DNA of 64,000 bases from a methane-oxidizing endosymbiont of Gigantopelta aegis. Lineage in GTDB: Bacteria; Pseudomonadota; Gammaproteobacteria; Methylococcales; Methylomonadaceae. Within the stretch, counting starts at the first letter, position 1. Each line of letters opens with the position of its first letter. Positions 56,359-64,000 of the stretch are shown here, in pieces. Position numbers and translations under genes: made by a program. The stretch spans positions 62,001-126,000 of the forward strand of contig NZ_JAEHGD010000001.1 in NCBI RefSeq assembly GCF_016097405.1, written 5' to 3'. The notes below the pieces were generated by a model. The model was not told the origin of the DNA, ran no database searches, and saw nothing but the letters and a program-made list of their open reading frames with translations.

Positions 56359-57481
56359 TACTCTTCGCAAATGAGAATTTAGCATAAAAAGATGACGTAA
56401 TGGAGTGAAATATATAAAATAAGGCCATGTCGAATTACACCCTTCCAGAGACTGAATTAGCCGATTTGCGCGAAGCCATGGTGAGCTTCGAGAAAAACGT
56501 GATGCAGACCGAGTTAAAGCCATCATTCTTTTAGGTTCAGGCTGGTCAGCAACAAACGTTGCCGAAGCACTTCTCATTGACCGCAATACAATCCGTACCT
56601 ACTATCGAAAATATAAGAAAGGTGGTCTTGCTAAACTCCTACAAACTCAGCATGTTGGAAGTGCCAGTTTCTTATCGGTTTCAGAAGCGACCGAGTTGGA
56701 TGAATATCTGCAGAAAAATCTTCACTTAACCGCTAAATCGGTTGCAGCTTACATTAAAGAGCGTTGGCAGGTTCGCTATAGTGAACGCGGTGTGACAGCC
56801 TTGCTGCATCGCTTGGGTTATGTCTATAAAAGCCCAAGCTGATACCCGGCAAAGCTAATGCAAAAGCCCAACTGGAGTTCCTTGAGAAATATCAACAACT
56901 AAAGGAAGACAAGCAGCCCGAAGACTTGATATTGTTCATGGATGGTGTTCATCCACAACATAATCCTGTAATGGCTTGTGGTTGGATTAAGCGTGGTGTG
57001 GAATTCACGATTCAGAGTAATACCGGGCGTCAACGTCTCAATGTCAACGGTGCAGTCAATATCGATTCTCTGGATACTGTCTGCCGCTTCTATGACACCA
57101 TCAATGGCGAGGCAACGATTGATCTTTGTAAGGCGATTGAAGAACGTTACCCGAAGGCTGGGACTATTTACATCATTTGCGATAATGCACGCTACTACCG
57201 ATCAAAGGCTGTCAGACAATTTCTTGAAATGTCGCGAATTGAATTAGTGTTTTTACCGCCGTATGCGCCGAATCTTAATTTGATTGAACGGTACTGGCGA
57301 TATTTCAAGAAAGAAATCTTATATGACCAGTATTATGAAACATTCAAAGAATTCAAAATAGCCTGCGAGACATTCTTTTCTGAGCCAGAAAAGCATGTCG
57401 ACAATTTGCGCTCACTTTTAACTGAGAATTTTCAAATTATCGGTGCATGATGGTTTGCTCTATTTTCATGTGCGGAGAGTA
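56359..57481 (+). mobile_element. IS630-family element, copy 3
   Basis: 1123 bp between TACTCTTCGC and the complement of TACTCTCCGC, in a duplicated TA (56357-56358 and 57482-57483). It is identical to 29685-30808 as far as compared, except for one missing C near 56477 (GAAGCCATGG against GAAGCCCATGG). Confidence 0.95.
56427..57450 (+). pseudogene. IS630 transposase, copy 3, first frame broken
   Basis: Same two-frame transposase as at 29753-30777. Here the N-terminal frame is lost after about 17 codons through the one-base deletion near 56477. The DDE part (LILFMDGVHPQHN to TENFQIIGA) is unchanged. Confidence 0.85.
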
Positions 57482-57494
57482 TACCAAGAAAAGG

Positions 57495-57647
57495 GTAACG
57501 GCTCACCCGGTTGTGTTTTAGCCGGAGTAGGTCATTGATTTATCAGGACACGTGAATACATCCATGTAGTTCTGCATAACATCCCTGTTATGCAAGCCTG
57601 ATAAATCAACAACCTACACCTGCTTTTCAGAGGGGATGAGTAGATAC
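57495..57647. mobile_element. 153-bp MITE, copy B
   Basis: Same length and nearly the same sequence as 14267-14419, beginning GTAACGGCTCACCC and ending GAGTAGATAC. The 8-bp target duplication is AGAAAAGG (57487-57494 and 57648-57655). It lies 13 bp after the IS630 copy, between ubiA and the HAD gene. Confidence 0.88.
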
Positions 57648-57752
57648 AGAAAAGGTTTTTCAGGCTGATTTTTGCTCAGCCTGGGCGAGTAACATCTGTT
57701 GATAATGCCGTTCTCGGCGTGTTGATAGAATGTTTACAGCAATATTTGACCA

Positions 57753-58511
57753 TTACAAGTGGGCTAAAAAGTCATTGAGTTGAATAACGCGAATTGAATG
57801 AACAGAGGCCTGTTTTTTATCTTCAGCTGTGTTGTAACCCCAGGCTGCAAAAAAGAGTTGGGTGGTTTTTAATTGCGCGTGTTGTTGTACGTCAAGTAAA
57901 GGTGGTAAACGGTCTTCGACAAAATAAAGGGTTTGGTCGGGGTGTTTTTGTTGCAGCATCAGTAAGATGGCGTCTTTTTTCAGTTTGCGTTCCAATCCAA
58001 AAATAGCCTGATCGGGAATCTTAATGTCATTCGCCGAAAGAATTTGCTGGACAAAGCGTTCTTGTTTCGTGGTGACGATATAGCAAGGATGGTTTTGCAA
58101 GATAACAGCAGAAAGCTTGTCTTTAATACCGGGAAATAAGGGATTGTTTTTGATCCAGTCATCGGCTGCCGATTTGATCCACTGGTCACGGGTTTCGCCA
58201 AAGAGCCGTTTCAGTTCATCCTCGTTGAGAGTCAATTGCTTTTGCAGTGTGATTTTAAGCGCTTCAAAATCAGCAAGGATGCTTTTAGCGCTTATATTTT
58301 CAAACAGCAGGCGAATGACAAAAATAGCTTCATAGCCGGTTTCCAGTACGGGGCGAGCGCGACAAAATTGCTCGACAATAGCGTCTGGGCAGGACTCTGG
58401 CATATCCGGCCAAATTTTCCTTGCACTTTTCCAGCCTGCAACGCCAGTTTCTACGGCGCTATCACAGATTACACCATCAAAATCCAGGGCATAAACGATT
58501 GATTGATTCAT
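57753..58511 (-). CDS. HAD-family hydrolase
   Basis: 252 residues. Motif I is YALDFDGVICDSAVE (nucleophile Asp and second Asp), motif II YIVTTKQ, a Lys in LERKLKKDAI, and motif IV VEDRLPPLLDV. A helical cap sits between motifs I and II. It resembles phosphoglycolate-phosphatase-like proteins, but the substrate is not evident. It stands alone on the minus strand. Confidence 0.82.
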   Translation of the reverse strand: MNQSIVYALDFDGVICDSAVETGVAGWKSARKIWPDMPESCPDAIVEQFCRARPVLETGYEAIFVIRLLFENISAKSILADFEALKITLQKQLTLNEDELKRLFGETRDQWIKSAADDWIKNNPLFPGIKDKLSAVILQNHPCYIVTTKQERFVQQILSANDIKIPDQAIFGLERKLKKDAILLMLQQKHPDQTLYFVEDRLPPLLDVQQHAQLKTTQLFFAAWGYNTAEDKKQASVHSIRVIQLNDFLAHL

Positions 58512-58599
58512 GGTCGTTACTTCGATAAATTGGGCTGATGATTATATCATTCCAAATTGGCTTATTCTGATGGCTTCTTCAAGCTTTCAATAACTAAGT

Positions 58600-59661
58600 T
58601 CACGACGATAATGAGGTCAGTCGCTGTAGCGCCCAGTGAATATGTTCGGCAACGAGTTCAGTGCAATCGGATAGGCGCTGACTTAAGGCTTGGATGACAG
58701 CTTCGCTTTTTTGGCCATTGCCGAGCGCAACGGCAATATTTCTAAGCCAACGTTCGTGGCCGATGCGGCGAATGGCTGAGCCTTCCGTATTTTTTAAAAA
58801 GGTTTTTTCATCCCAAGCGAACAATTCAACTAATAGCGCACTATCAAGTCGATGCCGTGGTGAGAAGTCTTTTTCACAGCTCAAATGAGCAAAACGATTC
58901 CATGGGCAGACGAGCTGACAATCATCACAACCATAAATACGATTACCGATTAAGGGACGCAGGGACTCTGGAATGGCTGTTTTAAGTTCAATGGTTAAAT
59001 AGGAGACACAAAGCCTGGCATCGACTTGATAGGGAGCTATGATGGCTTGTGTCGGACAAATATCGATACATGCTGTGCAATGACCGCAATGGTTTGTTGC
59101 TGACGAGTCGGTAGGGAGGTTTAAGTCGGTGTAGATTTCACCTAAAAAAAACCAGGATCCGGCTTTGCGATTGATAAGGTTGCTGTGTTTTCCAATCCAG
59201 CCTAATCCGGCTTTTTCGGCAATGGCTTTTTCAAGCACGGGGGCGCTGTCAACAAAGGCACGATAGCCAAACGGCCCCACTTCGTGTTCGATTTTATGCG
59301 CCAGTTTTTGCAGTCGATTACGCATCAGTTTATGGTAATCCCGACCGAGGGCATAACGCGAAATGAATGCTGTTGCCGGGTCATGCAATCTTTTTTCTAT
59401 AGTCGGCTGGGGTTCTGGTAGGTAGTCCAGGCGGACAGAAATAATACTGCGTGTGTTTTCAACCAGTAGTGCAGGGCGACTCCGTTTCAGGCCATGTCGG
59501 GCCATAAAAGCCATATCCCCATGATAGCCCTTGGTCAGCCAATGCTGTAAGCGTTGTTCAGCCTCATGGAGATTGGTGTCGGTGATGCCCGTTTGCTGGA
59601 AGCCCAGTTCTTGGCTCCAGCGGTGAATTTTGTCGGGAAGTCGTGCTATATCTGAAGACAT
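58600..59661 (-). CDS. queG: Epoxyqueuosine reductase QueG
   Basis: Cobalamin- and [4Fe-4S]-dependent last step of tRNA queuosine synthesis, 353 residues. The N-terminal domain has GYHGDMAFMARHG and YALGRDYHKLMRNRLQ. The cluster motifs are HCGHCTACIDICPTQAI and GCDDCQLVCPWN. The C-terminal HEAT-like part contains RIGHERWLRNIAVALGN. It starts at the ATG at 59661. Confidence 0.95.
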   Translation of the reverse strand: MSSDIARLPDKIHRWSQELGFQQTGITDTNLHEAEQRLQHWLTKGYHGDMAFMARHGLKRSRPALLVENTRSIISVRLDYLPEPQPTIEKRLHDPATAFISRYALGRDYHKLMRNRLQKLAHKIEHEVGPFGYRAFVDSAPVLEKAIAEKAGLGWIGKHSNLINRKAGSWFFLGEIYTDLNLPTDSSATNHCGHCTACIDICPTQAIIAPYQVDARLCVSYLTIELKTAIPESLRPLIGNRIYGCDDCQLVCPWNRFAHLSCEKDFSPRHRLDSALLVELFAWDEKTFLKNTEGSAIRRIGHERWLRNIAVALGNGQKSEAVIQALSQRLSDCTELVAEHIHWALQRLTSLSS

Positions 59662-59702
59662 AAAAGGCCGGCGTTACCCGGGCAGTAATGTTGACTAAAA
59701 AA

Positions 59703-61340
59703 TCAATAGATGATTTTTTTGGATTTTAACGACTCATAAATGCTATCGAGTTCGAGCTGGTCGGTGTTAAAGCTTAAGTCAGCCTGCTCACCGGCGCAGT
59801 TTATGCAAAGCGAGATCAGGCCGGCATTTTTAATGACAGGCAGTAAAATACTCAGCAGATTGTCTTCTATTTGATCCAGAATGGTCGTCGCGTGGCCGGT
59901 ATCAAATAGTTTGCGTTCCAGTTGTTCGGCGCGGGCGGAGGCTTGCTCGCCTGATAAATGAATAACAGCCGCTTGCTGGCTAAAACGAGCGGCGCGTTCT
60001 TCAGGCGATACCGGGTGGCGTTCTTCATTATCCGCCGCGCCGGTAATCATGCCGGCGCCAACAGTCACATTGGTCAGCCGATCAATGATGATAAAGGCAC
60101 CTGTGCCTTTGATCTTTTTGTATGGATCAAACACCAAGGGAGCATTGACAGAAACTTTACAAGAACCAATTTCATTGAGTTTTAGTTCGCTGGCATCATG
60201 ATGTTCCAGAGTGTTCACATCGATACGATAATGGATGTTGGATACAGAGCCTGATACGCTGCGTGTCGCCAGTTTTATGATGTATTGGCGACCGGGAACC
60301 ATAGACTGTTCAGTCATCCAGACGATATTGGCATCAAATTGATCTGACACGATAGGTTGAGAGCCAGCATCGGTTACGATAATATCGCCACGGCTGATGT
60401 CGATTTCATCATTTAAGGTCAGGGTGACCGCCATCGGTGGAAATGCTTCCTGCAAGTCACCATCATAGGTCACGATCGATTTGATAGTGCTGTTTTTTCC
60501 CGAAGGCAACACGGTGATGGTGTCGCCCGGATGAAAAATACCGGCTGCGACTGTACCACAGAATCCACGAAAATCCAGGTTAGGCCGGTTGACATATTGC
60601 ACCGGGAAGCGGGTATCGGTCAGATTTTGATCATGGGCAATTTCGATGGTATTGAGTAAATCCATCATGGTTTTGCCGCTATACCAAGGCATGTGTTCAC
60701 TGGGGCTGACAACATTGTCACCATTTAAAGCGGAAATGGGGACGAAATGAATATCGTCTATATCCAGCGTTTGAACAAAATCCAGATAATCCTGTTTGAT
60801 TTTATTGAAAACGTCTTCGCTATAATCGACCAGATCCATTTTATTGATGGCGACGATGATATGCTTGATACCCAGCAATGAGGTAATGAAGCTATGTCGT
60901 TTGGTTTGTGTCTGAACACCATAACGCGCATCGACCAAAATAACCGCCAGATCGCAGGTTGAAGCACCTGTTGCCATGTTTCGGGTATATTGCTCGTGTC
61001 CCGGTGTGTCGGCGATAATGAATTTACGTGTCGATGTGGAAAAATAGCGGTACGCAACATCAATAGTGATGCCTTGTTCGCGTTCCGCTTGTAATCCATC
61101 GACCAGCAAGGCCAGGTCTATTTTTCCGGCACCGGTGGTGCCGGATTTGACGCTGTCGGCCTGTACCGCGGCTAATTGATCTTCATAAATCATTTTGGAG
61201 TCATGCAACAGTCGCCCGATTAGGGTACTTTTGCCGTCGTCGACATTGCCGCAGGTTAAAAACCTGAGAAGTTCTTTTTGTTCATGTTGTGCCAGATAGG
61301 CGTTTATATCGGTGCTGATCAGTTCAGATTGGTGTGACAT
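59703..61340 (-). CDS. cysN: Sulfate adenylyltransferase subunit 1 CysN
   Basis: GTPase subunit of ATP sulfurylase, 545 residues. G motifs are [34 protein letters not shown] and [11 protein letters not shown], followed by EF-Tu-like domains ([19 protein letters not shown]). There is no CysC kinase fusion; the C-terminal ~100 residues ([20 protein letters not shown]) are a non-kinase extension. It couples GTP hydrolysis to adenylylsulfate synthesis by CysD and lies 38 bp after cysD. Confidence 0.95.
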   Translation of the reverse strand: MSHQSELISTDINAYLAQHEQKELLRFLTCGNVDDGKSTLIGRLLHDSKMIYEDQLAAVQADSVKSGTTGAGKIDLALLVDGLQAEREQGITIDVAYRYFSTSTRKFIIADTPGHEQYTRNMATGASTCDLAVILVDARYGVQTQTKRHSFITSLLGIKHIIVAINKMDLVDYSEDVFNKIKQDYLDFVQTLDIDDIHFVPISALNGDNVVSPSEHMPWYSGKTMMDLLNTIEIAHDQNLTDTRFPVQYVNRPNLDFRGFCGTVAAGIFHPGDTITVLPSGKNSTIKSIVTYDGDLQEAFPPMAVTLTLNDEIDISRGDIIVTDAGSQPIVSDQFDANIVWMTEQSMVPGRQYIIKLATRSVSGSVSNIHYRIDVNTLEHHDASELKLNEIGSCKVSVNAPLVFDPYKKIKGTGAFIIIDRLTNVTVGAGMITGAADNEERHPVSPEERAARFSQQAAVIHLSGEQASARAEQLERKLFDTGHATTILDQIEDNLLSILLPVIKNAGLISLCINCAGEQADLSFNTDQLELDSIYESLKSKKIIY

Positions 61341-61378
61341 AGTGGTAATTTACTCAAAAAGTGTGCTGGAAAAACGTG

Positions 61379-62287
61379 TTAGAAATATCCTTCCCGTTTC
61401 TTTTGTTCCATGGAACCTGCCTGATCGTGATCGATCAGTCGGCCTTGTCGTTCCGAGGTTGTCGTCAGCAGCATTTCCTGAATAATTTCAGGCAAGGTTG
61501 TTGCCGTTGATTCGACAGCACCTGTCAACGGATAGCAGCCCAAGGTGCGGAAGCGCACCATCTTCATTTCTATCTTGTCATCTGGGCCAAGTGGCATACG
61601 ATCATCATCCACCATAATCAACATGCCATCTTTATTGACTACAGGGCGTTCTTTGGCAAAATACAGCGGTACGATTGGAATATTTTCCAGATGAATGTAT
61701 TGCCAGATATCCAGTTCAGTCCAGTTCGATAGCGGGAATACCCGTATGCTTTCACCCTTGTCGATACGACCATTGTAGATATTCCATAATTCAGGTCGCT
61801 GATTTTTAGGATCCCAGCGATGGTTTTTGTCGCGGAATGAATAAACCCGTTCTTTTGCGCGTGATTTTTCTTCATCGCGACGCGCGCCACCAAAGGCCGC
61901 ATCAAATTGATATTTGTTAAGTGCTTGTTTGAGTGAATCAGTCTTCATCACATCGGTATGTTTTTTACTGCCGTGTGTGAAAGGGCCGATGCCTTGTTTT
62001 ACCCCGTCTTCATTGATATGAACCAACAATTCCAAGCCTAAGTCCTTGACTAATTTGTCTCGAAACTCAATCATTTCCTTGAATTTCCAAGTCGTATCTA
62101 CGTGTAATAATGGGAAAGGCGGTTTGCCTGGGTAAAATGCCTTCATGGCAAGATGTAACATGACAGCAGAGTCTTTGCCGATTGAATAGAGCATGACGGG
62201 TTTTTCGAATTCGGCGGCGACTTCACGAATGATATGAATGCTTTCAGCTTCAAGCTGTTTTAAATGAGTGAGTTTGTAATCTGTCAT
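61379..62287 (-). CDS. cysD: Sulfate adenylyltransferase subunit 2 CysD
   Basis: PP-loop ATP-pyrophosphatase-type subunit. The start at 62287 ([23 protein letters not shown]) is preferred; 62299 adds four residues. [18 protein letters not shown] is the PP-loop. Further signatures are [29 protein letters not shown] and [12 protein letters not shown]. It forms the assimilatory sulfate activation operon with cysN. Confidence 0.95.
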   Translation of the reverse strand: MTDYKLTHLKQLEAESIHIIREVAAEFEKPVMLYSIGKDSAVMLHLAMKAFYPGKPPFPLLHVDTTWKFKEMIEFRDKLVKDLGLELLVHINEDGVKQGIGPFTHGSKKHTDVMKTDSLKQALNKYQFDAAFGGARRDEEKSRAKERVYSFRDKNHRWDPKNQRPELWNIYNGRIDKGESIRVFPLSNWTELDIWQYIHLENIPIVPLYFAKERPVVNKDGMLIMVDDDRMPLGPDDKIEMKMVRFRTLGCYPLTGAVESTATTLPEIIQEMLLTTTSERQGRLIDHDQAGSMEQKKREGYF

Positions 62288-62387
62288 CAAGGTGTCCAAG
62301 GTTGCCAGAGCTTAACAAAAGCTCATATTCTAAAGTGAATTGGGGGCTAAGGCCAGAAAACAATATATATAATAAAATATTAATATA

Positions 62388-62822
62388 ATGAAAAAGTTAC
62401 ACGGAATAGATGTATTATTTAAGCCTTGCCAGCGAGTACTGACTGATCGTCGTATCGCTGATGTGTTATTGAAGGATTTGGCGCATTGTCGTTTTTATAT
62501 TTATGGCGACTATAAAGGTGAACACATTATCTTGGCCGAACTGGTTTTGCAGGAGGAATCGTTGCAATACGAACCGTTTGATAAACGGATTGATTTGAGT
62601 ATGGCGGGGGTGATCAAGCGAACGGATAGTGTGCCGCTGACCTATCGTTTGCAAGGAGAGGTATTCGGTGTCAGCGGACGCTGTTCGGTTATCCCGAAAG
62701 TGTGTGGTGTCGATTTTTATATGGGGCAAAGCTATTCTGGGAATGTGGGTGAGCGCATTCAGATGAAATTTAAAATCAAGCTGGCGGACATTAAAAAACA
62801 GCTTAAAGCTTTGAGAGAGTAG
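62388..62822 (+). CDS. Conserved-looking hypothetical protein
   Basis: 144 residues, no family recognised. MKKLHGIDVLFKPCQRVLTDRRIADVLLKDLAHCRFYIYGDYKGEHI is followed by a beta-rich middle (YRLQGEVFGVSGRCSVIPKVCGVDFYMGQSY) and a basic end (KFKIKLADIKKQLKALRE). No signal peptide is seen. Divergent from cysD. The codon pattern looks like its neighbours. Confidence 0.6.
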   Translation: MKKLHGIDVLFKPCQRVLTDRRIADVLLKDLAHCRFYIYGDYKGEHIILAELVLQEESLQYEPFDKRIDLSMAGVIKRTDSVPLTYRLQGEVFGVSGRCSVIPKVCGVDFYMGQSYSGNVGERIQMKFKIKLADIKKQLKALRE

Positions 62823-62845
62823 GTTTTAGTTTGGATTGGCTCTCG

Positions 62846-62894
62846 CTTAACCCAGCTTTGCTAACAAGTACAACAATGGCAAGGCTGGGTTAAG
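62846..62894. terminator. Hairpin between convergent genes
   Basis: CTTAACCCAGCTTTGC and GCAAGGCTGGGTTAAG form a 16-bp stem with one weak position around a 17-nt loop, between convergent stops at 62822 and 62916. There is no long T-run, so it may be a weak bidirectional terminator. It is related to the pair at 19897-19965. Confidence 0.5.
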
Positions 62895-62915
62895 TGTCAA
62901 CTTAATTTTTGGCGT

Positions 62916-63296
62916 TTATTTTACGAAACACATTCTTTCGGCATAGGCTTCGGCTTCCTTTAAGCGTTTTTTCAAAGATTTCGATTGCTCAGGGTCGCGA
63001 AATGCGGCGCCATTTTCGCCGGGTGTTTTACGCATAAAGCCAAAAGTGGTCGCCGCTTCGTACTCTTTGAAGGTTAATTTCTCGGCAATTTTGTCGATTT
63101 TACAGCCGCAGGCATATTGCGTGATATAGGTCAGACCGCCGTGTTTAGCGACACACTGTAAAACATATTCAACCCGGTCACGGGTAGGATACTGATCAAT
63201 ATAGCTTATCGTTTCGTCTTCAACTTTAGTCTGATTGGTTGTGCAGGCAGCACTGAACAATAAAAGGAAAAAACTGATAAGGACTTTGTTATTCAT
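62916..63296 (-). CDS. Small lipoprotein, unknown
   Basis: 126 residues from the ATG at 63296 (MNNKVLISFFLLLFSAACTTN) with a lipobox Cys. The mature part has further Cys residues (YVLQCVAKHGG, YACGCKIDKIAE and RMCFVK) and a helical stretch ending KSLKKRLKEAEAYAE. The family is not recognised. An upstream start at 63371 would hide the lipobox. It follows the DUF302 gene on the same strand. Confidence 0.7.
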   Translation of the reverse strand: MNNKVLISFFLLLFSAACTTNQTKVEDETISYIDQYPTRDRVEYVLQCVAKHGGLTYITQYACGCKIDKIAEKLTFKEYEAATTFGFMRKTPGENGAAFRDPEQSKSLKKRLKEAEAYAERMCFVK

Positions 63297-63345
63297 TTTT
63301 TTGATGTTCACAAGTTTTGGTAAAAGAGTATTGTAACGAATTGAT

Positions 63346-63810
63346 TTATTCTTCTGCGGCAAAATCGACAATCGCTTTCAATTTTAAATTCATTTTATGG
63401 GCAAATTGATTGAATTTCGGGTTGTCGGTATTTTCAGGTAACAAATGGGTTTTAATGAGTGTTTGGTTTTTAAATTGGTAAACCACAACATTGCACGGCA
63501 TATAATGAACGGCATGCGGGTCCAGTTCTAACAGGATTTTTGCATGGGATAAATTGCAAAACTGGACGGTATCATATTCGGGAAAGTTTTGTGTGCCACG
63601 GTCACGAATGACTTTGCCAACCCGACTATGGCCCGTGATTCTGAAATTATGTTCTGCAATTGCGACTTCTAGCTCCGCTAGCACATCATCATACGGTTTA
63701 TCTGTTCTGGCCTGATAATAATAGACTGTTTCCTTATGAATAGGTTCAGGTCGTATTGCACTACAGCTTGCAATAAAAAATAAGGCTGCGACAATGATTA
63801 GTGGCTTCAT
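63346..63810 (-). CDS. DUF302-domain lipoprotein
   Basis: 154 residues with a lipobox (MKPLIIVAALFFIASCSAI). Then comes a DUF302-like domain: YDDVLAELEVAIAEHNFRITGHSRVGKVIRDRG, VQFCNLSHAKILLELDP, and PCNVVVYQFKNQTLI. DUF302 proteins bind small ligands or metals in the envelope; the exact role is unknown. Probably co-transcribed with the small lipoprotein downstream. Confidence 0.75.
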   Translation of the reverse strand: MKPLIIVAALFFIASCSAIRPEPIHKETVYYYQARTDKPYDDVLAELEVAIAEHNFRITGHSRVGKVIRDRGTQNFPEYDTVQFCNLSHAKILLELDPHAVHYMPCNVVVYQFKNQTLIKTHLLPENTDNPKFNQFAHKMNLKLKAIVDFAAEE

Positions 63811-63827
63811 CTTATTAGCATATCATT

Positions 63828-64000
63828 ATGAATCAGCAAAACAAAGTAACCGGTGTGATATTAGCAGGTGGCTTGGCCAGGCGCATGCAGCAACAGGATA
63901 AGGGCTTGATTTTGCTCCATGACAAACCGCTGGTGAGCTATGCTATTGCTGCAATGGCACCAGTAGTCGATGCATTGGTGATTAATGCCAATCGCAATCA
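63828..64000 (+). CDS. mobA: Molybdenum cofactor guanylyltransferase MobA (3' truncated by window edge)
   Basis: The first 57 residues show the nucleotidyltransferase signature VTGVILAGGLARRMQQQDKGL, followed by LHDKPLVSYAIAAMAP. The Lys in DKGL binds the nucleotide. MobA attaches GMP to molybdopterin. The gene continues beyond the window. Confidence 0.88.
   Translation, partial: MNQQNKVTGVILAGGLARRMQQQDKGLILLHDKPLVSYAIAAMAPVVDALVINANRN

Overview
The window reads as chromosome of a gammaproteobacterium. The evidence is the contiguous ruvCAB / ybgC-tolQRAB-pal-cpoB / queE-queC block, an MSHA-type pilus locus, hda, fdxA, a TIGR04073-like exosortase-associated protein, and many REP repeats with a RAYT transposase. 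This mix resembles Methylococcales (methanotroph) genomes. That placement is inference, because no methane-oxidation gene lies in the window. No rRNA, tRNA or CRISPR array was seen.

Region by region. 1-2.9 kb: the 3' part of an RhlE-type helicase, a TlpA-like thioredoxin and a ClC channel lacking the usual gating glutamate. 3.2-8.7 kb: a wrecked area. A TonB-receptor fragment abuts the tail of a NIT-HAMP-PAS-GGDEF-EAL gene that is interrupted by an IS903-like element and an IS630 element. Half of that IS630 copy is a base-by-base blend of IS and host sequence, probably a consensus artefact of a mixed population. 9-11.2 kb: serA-serB. 11.2-12.9 kb: a decayed IS4-like element fused in frame to the C-terminus of YebC. 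13.1-22.7 kb: a long collinear block of Holliday-junction processing (ruvCAB, with a DUF4160/DUF2442 pair and a 153-bp MITE between ruvA and ruvB), the Tol-Pal envelope system and queuosine precursor synthesis. 22.8-23.2 kb: a small secreted protein with three repeats.

23.5-45.5 kb is an MSHA-like type IV pilus locus. It holds three prepilins (one with six Cys-Cys-Trp modules), a DUF2939 protein, a zinc-ribbon membrane protein, a secretin with a C-terminal DUF3438-like domain, MshK- and MshG-like proteins, an MshE-type ATPase with an N-terminal PilZ domain, PilO-like and PilM/PilN-like proteins, and a PglL/Wzy-type O-oligosaccharyltransferase. Much of it is broken: IS630 sits in the secretin, frameshifts affect the ATPase and PilO-like genes, an IS4-like element lies upstream of the major prepilin, and an IS3 element lies in the ligase. 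REP clusters fill the gaps.

45.6-64 kb returns to ordinary content: an exosortase-associated protein, BrnTA, ferredoxin FdxA, a TPR protein, a CYTH protein, Fe-superoxide dismutase, a second-type EF-G, PanE, Hda, DUF2069, WrbA, ArsC, UbiA, a third IS630 and second MITE, a HAD phosphatase, QueG, CysN-CysD, two small lipoproteins (one DUF302) and the start of MobA.

Two themes connect the window. First, a surface/c-di-GMP programme (GGDEF-EAL protein, PilZ-ATPase, secretin, pilin, pilin glycosylation) carries many inactivating lesions. Second, many single-base frameshifts fall in short homopolymers, so some lesions may be sequencing errors and need read-level checking.
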